The notes beneath the pieces were generated by a model. The model was not told where the DNA came from. It searched no databases and saw only the letters and a program-made list of their open reading frames with translations. DNA of 64,000 nucleotides from Alloalcanivorax profundimaris. GTDB lineage: Bacteria; Pseudomonadota; Gammaproteobacteria; Pseudomonadales; Alcanivoracaceae. The position numbers and the translations under genes were made by a program. The stretch spans positions 1-64,000 of the forward strand of contig NZ_JABJWH010000016.1 of NCBI RefSeq assembly GCF_015265435.1, read 5' to 3'. Shown piece after piece: positions 52,786 to 64,000 of this stretch; the stretch's first letter is position 1; each line of letters starts with the position of its first letter.

Positions 52786-53915
52786 CGGTACCCGCCATAC
52801 TAGCTCTGGAAGACGGTAGCCTCTTTCGGGGCATCGCCATTGGCGCCACGGGAGAAACCGTGGGTGAAGTGGTGTTCAACACCGCCATGACAGGCTATCA
52901 GGAAATTCTCACCGATCCGTCCTATGCCAAGCAGATCGTGACCCTGACCTATCCGCATATTGGCAATACCGGGGTGAACCCGGAGGACGAAGAGTCCGAC
53001 CGCGTCTGGGCCGCCGGCCTGGTGATCCGCGATCTGACGCTGACCGTGAGCAGCTGGCGGGCAGAACAATCCCTGCCGGACTACCTCAAGGCACGCAATA
53101 TCGTCGCCATCGCCGACATCGACACCCGCCGCCTGACGCGCATCCTGCGCGACAAGGGCGCGCAGAACGGCTGCATCCTGGCCGGCGAGGACGTCGATGA
53201 AGAGCGGGCCCTGGCCGCCGCCCGGGGGTTCCCGGGCCTCAAGGGCATGGACCTGGCCCGGGAAGTGAGCGTCGGCGAAACCTACGCCTGGACCGAAGGC
53301 ACCTGGGATCGCCCCACCGGCCATCGTCCCGGCGCCGATCCGCGCTTCCACGTGGTGGCCTACGACTACGGCTGCAAGCGCAATATTCTGCGCATGCTCG
53401 CCGATCGTGGCTGCAAGCTCACCGTGGTGCCGGCGCAAACCCCGGCCTCGGACGTGCTGGCGATGAACCCGGATGGCGTGTTCCTGGCCAACGGCCCCGG
53501 TGACCCGGAGCCCTGTGATTACGCCATCGCCGCGATCCGCGAAATCCTCGACACCGGCCTGCCGGTGTTCGGCATCTGCCTGGGCCACCAACTGCTCGGC
53601 CTGGCCAGCGGCGCGCGCACCATGAAGATGAAGAACGGCCACCATGGCGCCAACCACCCGGTCAAGAACCTGGAGGACGGCACCGTGATGATCACCAGCC
53701 AGAACCACGGCTTCGCGGTGGACGCCGATACCCTGCCGGATAACGTCAAGGTGACCCATGTGTCCCTGTTCGACGGCACCCTGCAGGGCATTCATCGCAC
53801 CGACGTGCCGGCGTTCGGCTTCCAGGGTCACCCGGAAGCGAGCCCCGGCCCGCATGACTGCGCGCCGCTGTTCGATCATTTCATCGAGCTGATGGAGGCC
53901 CACGGGGCCCGCTGA
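52782..53915 (+). CDS. carA: carbamoyl-phosphate synthase small subunit
   Basis: This 377-residue glutamine amidotransferase subunit supplies ammonia to CarB. The class I GATase domain has the nucleophile C266 in [10 protein letters not shown] and the closing [10 protein letters not shown]. The start is TTG at 52782: AGGAGG ends 5 nt upstream and [12 protein letters not shown] is the normal N-terminus, while a longer ATG reading would run through the terminator region. TTG starts are known for carA in Pseudomonas. Confidence 0.96.
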   Translation: MTVPAILALEDGSLFRGIAIGATGETVGEVVFNTAMTGYQEILTDPSYAKQIVTLTYPHIGNTGVNPEDEESDRVWAAGLVIRDLTLTVSSWRAEQSLPDYLKARNIVAIADIDTRRLTRILRDKGAQNGCILAGEDVDEERALAAARGFPGLKGMDLAREVSVGETYAWTEGTWDRPTGHRPGADPRFHVVAYDYGCKRNILRMLADRGCKLTVVPAQTPASDVLAMNPDGVFLANGPGDPEPCDYAIAAIREILDTGLPVFGICLGHQLLGLASGARTMKMKNGHHGANHPVKNLEDGTVMITSQNHGFAVDADTLPDNVKVTHVSLFDGTLQGIHRTDVPAFGFQGHPEASPGPHDCAPLFDHFIELMEAHGAR

Positions 53916-53975
53916 GAGCGTCCGGCGCCGAGCGCCGGACCCCTGGACAGAATCAACGCCTGACGGTTAGCACCT

Positions 53976-57194
<3,219 letters not shown>

Positions 57195-57259
57195 CCGTTG
57201 CCGTCCCGAGGGCCGTTTCCTTCGGGGCGGCCCCAAGGACGACAAAAGAGGTTAATCCT

Positions 57260-57736
57260 ATGCAACGCTTTCCCATGACGGTGGCCGGCGCCGACGCGCT
57301 TCGCCGCGAGCTGGAGCGGCTCAAGAAGGAAGACCGGCCGCGCATCTCCGCGGCCATCGCCGAGGCCCGTGAACACGGTGATCTGAAGGAAAACGCCGAG
57401 TACCACGCCGCCCGCGAACAGCAGGGCTTCTGTGAAGGCCGCATCCAGGACATCGAGAGCAAGCTCTCCAATGCCCAGATCATCGATATCACCAGCATCC
57501 AGAACACCGGCAAGGTGATTTTCGGTGTCACCATCACCATCGTCGACGTGGACACCGACGAGGAGAAGGTCTACCAGATCGTCGGTGACGACGAGGCCGA
57601 CATCAAGAACGGCAAGTTGAGCGTCAATTCACCCATCGCCCGGGGCCTGATCGGCCGCGAGGAAGGCGACGTGGTGCAGATCGAGACCCCGGGCGGGGTC
57701 AAGGAATACGAAGTGGACAAGGTGGAGCACATCTGA
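57260..57736 (+). CDS. greA: transcription elongation factor GreA
   Basis: This 158-residue factor restarts backtracked RNA polymerase. An N-terminal coiled coil with the acidic tip ([24 protein letters not shown]) is followed by an FKBP-like C-terminal domain ([24 protein letters not shown]). It follows carB by 65 bp and is convergent with yhbY. Confidence 0.97.
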   Translation: MQRFPMTVAGADALRRELERLKKEDRPRISAAIAEAREHGDLKENAEYHAAREQQGFCEGRIQDIESKLSNAQIIDITSIQNTGKVIFGVTITIVDVDTDEEKVYQIVGDDEADIKNGKLSVNSPIARGLIGREEGDVVQIETPGGVKEYEVDKVEHI

Positions 57737-57741
57737 GGCGG

Positions 57742-57778
57742 ATCGCCGCCCGGCCGCGCTGGCGGCTCGGGCGGCGAT
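57742..57778. terminator. bidirectional hairpin between greA and yhbY
   Basis: A perfect 11-bp stem (ATCGCCGCCCG 57742-57752 with 57768-57778) lies between the convergent genes. No T-run is present. Confidence 0.6.
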
Positions 57779-57785
57779 GCCCGGT

Positions 57786-58100
57786 TCACTGATCCTGGAA
57801 GCGCAGAATGTTGGACAGCTTCGGGTTGGGCTCCGCGGCGGCGCGGTAGAGCAGGGCGATGTTGCCCACGCGCTGCACCTGTTCGGCGCCGCTGTGCTCG
57901 CACATCGCCTCGATCATGCGGGCGCGCTCGTCCCGGGTCGGGGCGTTGACCTTCACCTTGATCAGCTCGTGGTCTTCCAGGCGCGCCGCCAGCTCTTCCA
58001 GGAAGGCGTCGCTGAGGCCCTTGTCGCCGGACAGCAACACCGGCTTAAGGTGGTGGCCGATACGGCGCAGGCGTTTCTTGTCCAGCGGGCTCAGGGGCAT
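57786..58100 (-). CDS. yhbY: ribosome assembly RNA-binding protein YhbY
   Basis: This 104-residue CRM-domain protein (LDKKRLRRIGHHLKPVLLSG, then KVKVNAPTRDERARMIEAM) associates with pre-50S ribosomal particles. The start at 58100 (MPLSPLDKK) is typical. It is divergent from rlmE, 67 bp apart, as in many gammaproteobacteria. Confidence 0.93.
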   Translation of the reverse strand: MPLSPLDKKRLRRIGHHLKPVLLSGDKGLSDAFLEELAARLEDHELIKVKVNAPTRDERARMIEAMCEHSGAEQVQRVGNIALLYRAAAEPNPKLSNILRFQDQ

Positions 58101-58167
58101 GATCTTCTCCAAAAACGGGGGCGCCATTCTAGACCCCGAAATCCACCGATGCGAGAGGCGTTGAACC

Positions 58168-58785
58168 ATGGCCCGATCAAAAAGCAGCCAGCGCTGGCTC
58201 CGGGAGCACTTCGACGACCAGTGGGTGGCGAAGGCCCAGGCCGAGGGCTACCGCTCCCGGGCCAGTTTCAAGCTGCTGGAGATCCACGAGAAGGACAAGC
58301 TGTTCCGGCCCGGCATGCGGGTGCTGGACCTGGGCGCCGCGCCGGGCGGCTGGTCCCAGGTGGCGGCCCGGCTGGTGGGTTCACGGGGTACTGTCGTGGC
58401 CAGCGATATTCTCGCCATGGACGCCATCCCGGATGTTTCCTTCGTGCAGGGAGACTTTCGGGAGCAGGATGTATACGAGCAAATCATTGCACTTCTTGGG
58501 GAGCGGAAAGTCGACCTTGTAATGTCCGACATGGCCCCCAATATGAGTGGGAACAAGGCCGTGGATCTGCCCCGCGCCATGTATCTGGCTGAACTGGCGC
58601 TGGATATGGCGGTCAATGTGCTGCAACCGCGCGGGATGTTCCTGGTCAAGGTGTTCCAGGGCGAGGGGTTCGACGAGTACCGCCGTTCCCTGCAAGGCGC
58701 CTTCCAAAGGGTGGTCAGCCGCAAACCGGCGGCCAGCCGGCCGCGCTCTACCGAGGTGTACCAATTGGGGTCCAACCTGAAGTAG
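58168..58785 (+). CDS. rlmE: 23S rRNA (uridine-2'-O)-methyltransferase RlmE
   Basis: This 205-residue FtsJ/RrmJ methyltransferase modifies U2552 of 23S rRNA. SAM motif I is [15 protein letters not shown]. The K-D-K-E catalytic set is represented by [34 protein letters not shown] and [13 protein letters not shown]. It precedes ftsH as in E. coli. Confidence 0.96.
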   Translation: MARSKSSQRWLREHFDDQWVAKAQAEGYRSRASFKLLEIHEKDKLFRPGMRVLDLGAAPGGWSQVAARLVGSRGTVVASDILAMDAIPDVSFVQGDFREQDVYEQIIALLGERKVDLVMSDMAPNMSGNKAVDLPRAMYLAELALDMAVNVLQPRGMFLVKVFQGEGFDEYRRSLQGAFQRVVSRKPAASRPRSTEVYQLGSNLK

Positions 58786-58842
58786 TGTAGAGTTGAAAGT
58801 CTGTCAGTACGCGCTATCGCGCTCAGTAAGTCGAGGTCTCCC

Positions 58843-60777
<1,935 letters not shown>

Positions 60778-60790
60778 CGACCCGGCTTCA

Positions 60791-61636
60791 ATGACCACAA
60801 CCAGCCTGACCTGTGGGGCGCGGACACTGAACCTGTCCGCGCCCCTCGTTATGGGGGTCCTGAACGTGACCCCGGACTCCTTCTCCGACGGCGGCCGCTA
60901 TACCTCGCGGGACGCCGCCCTGCGCCAGGCGGAACGCCTGCTGGCGGAAGGCGCGGCGATCATCGACGTGGGCGGCGAATCCACCCGCCCGGGCGCCGAA
61001 CCGGTGCCCGAGCAGGAAGAACTGGATCGCGTGATTCCGGTGGTCGAGGCCCTGACCCGGGAGCTCGACGCCCTGGTGTCGGTGGACACCAGCACCCCGG
61101 CGGTGATTCGCGAATCCGCCGCCGCCGGCGCCGGCCTGATCAATGACGTCCGCTCCCTGCGCCGCCCCGGCGCCCTGGAGGCCGCCGCCGCCACCGGCCT
61201 GCCGGTGTGCGTGATGCACATGCGGGGCGAGCCGGGCGACATGCAGGACGACCCGCGCTACGACGACGTCACCGCCGAGGTGATCGCCTTCCTGCGCGAG
61301 CGGGTGGAGGCCTGCGTGGCCGCCGGCATTCCCCGCCACCAGCTCCTGGTGGACCCGGGCTTTGGCTTCGCCAAGACCCTGGAGCACAATCTGCGTCTGC
61401 TGGCGGAGCTGGAGGCGCTGCGCGTCCTGGAGCTGCCCATGCTGGTGGGGCTGTCGCGCAAGGGCATGATCGGCAAGGTGCTGGACCGGCCGGTGGACGA
61501 GCGCATGCCCGGCTCGGTGGCGGCGGCGGTGCTGTGCGTGGACCGGGGCGCCAGCATCGTGCGTGCCCATGACGTCAAGGCCACCCTGGACGGCGTGCGT
61601 TTCGCCCACGCCGTCAATCACTACAAAAAACGCTGA
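60791..61636 (+). CDS. folP: dihydropteroate synthase
   Basis: This 281-residue folate-pathway enzyme (sulfonamide target) has [16 protein letters not shown] near residue 20, [10 protein letters not shown] and a C-terminal [11 protein letters not shown] block. It begins 13 bp after the ftsH stop. The start at 60791 removes an unrelated N-terminal extension that overlaps ftsH. Confidence 0.96.
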   Translation: MTTTSLTCGARTLNLSAPLVMGVLNVTPDSFSDGGRYTSRDAALRQAERLLAEGAAIIDVGGESTRPGAEPVPEQEELDRVIPVVEALTRELDALVSVDTSTPAVIRESAAAGAGLINDVRSLRRPGALEAAAATGLPVCVMHMRGEPGDMQDDPRYDDVTAEVIAFLRERVEACVAAGIPRHQLLVDPGFGFAKTLEHNLRLLAELEALRVLELPMLVGLSRKGMIGKVLDRPVDERMPGSVAAAVLCVDRGASIVRAHDVKATLDGVRFAHAVNHYKKR

Positions 61637-61695
61637 CCGCGCCCCGGACGGCGCGGGCGCCCGGCGTGGAAGACTCCCGGCATAGGAGGCAAGGG

Positions 61696-63030
61696 ATGAG
61701 TCGCAAGTATTTTGGTACCGATGGCATTCGCGGCACCGTGGGTGAGCCGCCGATCACGCCGGATTTCGTGCTCAAGCTGGGCTGGGCCGCCGGCCGCGTG
61801 CTGGCCGCCCGGGGTAGCAGCAAGATTCTGATCGGCAAGGACACCCGCATTTCCGGCTATATGTTCGAATCCGCCCTGGAAGCGGGCATTTCCGCCGCCG
61901 GCGTGGATGTGCGCTTGCTCGGCCCCATGCCGACGCCGGCCATCGCCTATCTCACGCGCACGCTGCACGCCCAGGCGGGTATCGTGATCTCCGCGTCCCA
62001 CAACGCCTACACCGACAACGGCATCAAGTTCTTCGGTGACAACGGTCGCAAGCTGAATGACCAGATCGAGGCGGAGATCGAGCGCATGCTCGACGAGCCG
62101 ATCTCGGTGGTGCCCACCGACCAGCTCGGCAAAGTGCGGCGCATCGACGACGCCCGCGGCCGCTACATTGAGTTCTGCAAGAGCACCGCGCCGGGTCTGA
62201 ATCTGAATGGCATGAAGATCGTGGTGGACACCGCCAACGGCGCGGCCTACCACATCACCCCGGACGTGCTGGAGGAACTGGGCGCCGAGGTGGTACCCAT
62301 GGCGAACCGGCCGGACGGGTTCAATATCAACCGCGATTGCGGTTCCACCAAACCGGACGCGCTCTGCCGCCAGGTGGTGGCGGAAGGCGCCGACCTGGGC
62401 CTGGCCCTGGATGGCGACGCCGACCGGCTGATCATGGTGGACGACCGGGGCCGGGTGGTGGACGGCGATCAGCTGCTGTATATCATTGCCCGGGACCGGC
62501 GCCGTCACGACCGCCTGGACGGTGGCGTGGTGGGCACGCTGATGACCAACCTGGGCCTGGAGCTGGCCCTGCAGGCCCTGGACATTCCCTTCGTCCGGGC
62601 CAAGGTGGGCGACCGCTATGTCATGGAGCAGTTGGACGCCCGCGGCTGGCTGCTGGGCGGCGAATCCTCCGGGCATCTGGTGTGCCTGGATCGTACCTCC
62701 ACTGGCGATGGCACGGTGGCGGCCCTGCAGGTCCTCGACGCCCTGCGCCGCGAAGGGCGAAGCCTGCGCGAGGCGGTAGCCGAGGCGCCGCTGTTGCCGC
62801 AGACGCTGATCAATGTGCGCGGCGCCAACCGTGACCGCTACCAGGACGATGAGGGCCTGAGTGTGGTTCTGAGCGAGGTGGAGGCGGAGCTGGGCGAGAA
62901 TGGCCGCGTGCTGCTGCGTCCCTCCGGCACCGAGCCACTGGTGCGGGTGATGGTGGAAGGCAAGGACGCGGACCAGGTGGAGCGGCTGTGCCGGCGCCTG
63001 GCGGACGCGGTGGAAACGGCGATCGCCTGA
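61696..63030 (+). CDS. glmM: phosphoglucosamine mutase
   Basis: This 444-residue enzyme makes glucosamine-1-phosphate for cell-wall synthesis. The phosphoserine loop is [17 protein letters not shown], the metal loop [10 protein letters not shown], and [12 protein letters not shown] closes the protein. AGGAGG lies 6 nt before the ATG at 61696. Confidence 0.97.
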   Translation: MSRKYFGTDGIRGTVGEPPITPDFVLKLGWAAGRVLAARGSSKILIGKDTRISGYMFESALEAGISAAGVDVRLLGPMPTPAIAYLTRTLHAQAGIVISASHNAYTDNGIKFFGDNGRKLNDQIEAEIERMLDEPISVVPTDQLGKVRRIDDARGRYIEFCKSTAPGLNLNGMKIVVDTANGAAYHITPDVLEELGAEVVPMANRPDGFNINRDCGSTKPDALCRQVVAEGADLGLALDGDADRLIMVDDRGRVVDGDQLLYIIARDRRRHDRLDGGVVGTLMTNLGLELALQALDIPFVRAKVGDRYVMEQLDARGWLLGGESSGHLVCLDRTSTGDGTVAALQVLDALRREGRSLREAVAEAPLLPQTLINVRGANRDRYQDDEGLSVVLSEVEAELGENGRVLLRPSGTEPLVRVMVEGKDADQVERLCRRLADAVETAIA

Positions 63031-63054
63031 GATCGGTTGAAAGAGGGTAGAGGC

Positions 63055-63804
63055 ATGACAAGAACGCCGCTGGTGGCGGGCAACTGGAAGATGAACGGAC
63101 GGCTGGCGCTGGTCGACGAACTCGCCGGGGCGCTGCGCGGCGCCATGCCGGAGGGCGTGGAGGCGGCGCTGTGTCCGCCTTATCCCTACCTGCCGGCGCT
63201 GGAGAAGGCGCTGGATGGCGCCGGCGTCGTGCTCGGCGCCCAGGATGTGTGCGATCACGAGGACGGCGCTTTCACCGGTGAGGTGTCGGCGGAAATGCTC
63301 AAGGAACTGGGCTGCGTCTACGTCATCGTCGGCCACTCCGAACGCCGCGAGCTGTACGGCGAGGACGACGACCGGGTGGCCAGCAAGTTTCTGCGCGCTC
63401 AGCAGGCCGGCCTCACGCCGATCCTGTGCGTGGGCGAGACCCTGCGCGAGCGGGAAGCGGAGCAGACCGAGCAGGTGGTGGTGCGGCAACTGATGGCGGT
63501 GGTGGAAGCCGCCGGCGTGGAGGCCCTGGCCGGCGCGGTGGTGGCTTATGAGCCGGTCTGGGCGATCGGCACCGGCCTCACCGCCAGCCCGGAACAGGCC
63601 CAGGACGTGCACGCCCGGCTGCGCGCCGTGGTGGCCGACCAGGACGCCGGCGTGGCCGCGGGGCTGCGGCTCCTTTACGGCGGCAGTGTAAAGGCGGATA
63701 ATGCCGCCCCTCTATTCGCCCAGCCGGATATCGACGGTGGTCTGATCGGCGGGGCCTCTTTGAAAGCAGAACAATTTATCGCCATTTGTCGGGCGGCAGG
63801 TTGA
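63055..63804 (+). CDS. tpiA: triosephosphate isomerase
   Basis: This 249-residue glycolytic TIM barrel has K in VAGNWKMNG, the catalytic H in VIVGHSERRELYGE, E in AYEPVWAIGTG and the phosphate loop YGGSVK. It begins 24 nt after glmM, with GAGG upstream, and is followed by secG. Confidence 0.97.
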   Translation: MTRTPLVAGNWKMNGRLALVDELAGALRGAMPEGVEAALCPPYPYLPALEKALDGAGVVLGAQDVCDHEDGAFTGEVSAEMLKELGCVYVIVGHSERRELYGEDDDRVASKFLRAQQAGLTPILCVGETLREREAEQTEQVVVRQLMAVVEAAGVEALAGAVVAYEPVWAIGTGLTASPEQAQDVHARLRAVVADQDAGVAAGLRLLYGGSVKADNAAPLFAQPDIDGGLIGGASLKAEQFIAICRAAG

Positions 63805-63807
63805 TTT

Positions 63808-64000
63808 ATGGATATTGTGCTTCATGTAGTGCATGTGCTGGCGGCGTTGGGCCTCATCGGCCTGATCCTGATCCAGCACGGCAAGGGCGCCGACGCCGGC
63901 GCCTCCTTTGGTGGCGGCGGCTCGCAGACCGTGTTCGGCAGCGCCGGCTCCGCCAACTTCCTGACCCGCTCCACGGCGGTACTGGCGGTGGTGTTCTTCA
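63808..64000 (+). CDS. secG: preprotein translocase subunit SecG (cut by the window end)
   Basis: The first 64 codons are visible ([20 protein letters not shown], then [15 protein letters not shown] and [10 protein letters not shown]). Two membrane helices flank the conserved loop of the SecYEG channel subunit. It starts 3 nt after the tpiA stop. The C-terminus lies outside the window. Confidence 0.95.
   Translation, partial: MDIVLHVVHVLAALGLIGLILIQHGKGADAGASFGGGGSQTVFGSAGSANFLTRSTAVLAVVFF

Noticed and set aside
58470-58477. TGTATACG inside rlmE
   Set aside because: It is within a conserved coding region (codons for DVYE) with no nearby start, so it is most likely chance.

Overview
The window comes from the chromosome of a high-GC gammaproteobacterium. 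The right half carries the conserved run smpB, rnfH, bamE, fur, recN, hrcA, grpE, dnaK, dnaJ, dapB, carA, carB, greA, yhbY, rlmE, ftsH, folP, glmM, tpiA, secG. That order is known from Pseudomonas and marine relatives. The presence of hrcA and the tmRNA tag ANDDTYALAA fit an Oceanospirillales-type organism (Alcanivorax or Halomonas-like) better than Pseudomonas itself. The genus is an inference.

Region 1 (1-28.9 kb) is a large accessory cluster for breaking down purines or related nitrogen-rich heterocycles. It encodes a guanine deaminase, a frameshifted 8-oxoguanine deaminase, two isopenicillin-N-synthase-type oxygenases, two Rieske oxygenases, three NMT1/THI5-like binding proteins with one ABC ATPase and permease, a CynX-type MFS permease and a porin. 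It also encodes several amide-cleaving enzymes: an isochorismatase-type cysteine hydrolase, a creatininase-type hydrolase, a CocE-type hydrolase, an amidase with an HpxZ-like partner, and an HpxW-type oxamate amidohydrolase. A TRAP transporter, a TauE-type exporter, an FAD oxidase and a GntR/FCD regulator complete it. Control is legible in the DNA. Seven TGTATAC operator-like palindromes lie upstream of the transcription units. Five good and one weaker sigma-54 promoter (GG-N10-GC) lie beside them, and NtrC-type enhancer boxes (GCACC-N5-GGTGC) sit about 75-105 bp upstream of three of these. The likely logic is nitrogen-limitation induction through NtrC/sigma-54, gated by substrate through GntR.

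Region 2 (29.2-40.06 kb) is a five-gene defence island next to the tmRNA gene: a PLD-like/SNF2 helicase, a DUF4391 protein, a type III-like adenine methyltransferase (Mod), a Schlafen/AlbA_2 ATP-binding protein and a type III Res subunit. The middle of mod is strikingly AT-rich, which suggests allele replacement.

Region 3 (40.3-64 kb) is core genome: tmRNA (minus strand), smpB, an NSS sodium symporter placed where ratA is usually found, then rnfH through secG (cut by the window end). Heat-shock sigma-32 promoters precede grpE and dnaK. A sigma-70 promoter followed by an intrinsic terminator and a short upstream frame precedes carA, which looks like an attenuator. Dispersed inverted repeats (REP-like pairs and a 28-bp perfect inverted repeat) sit between genes. 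No CRISPR array, integrase or transposase was seen, and the only RNA gene found is tmRNA.
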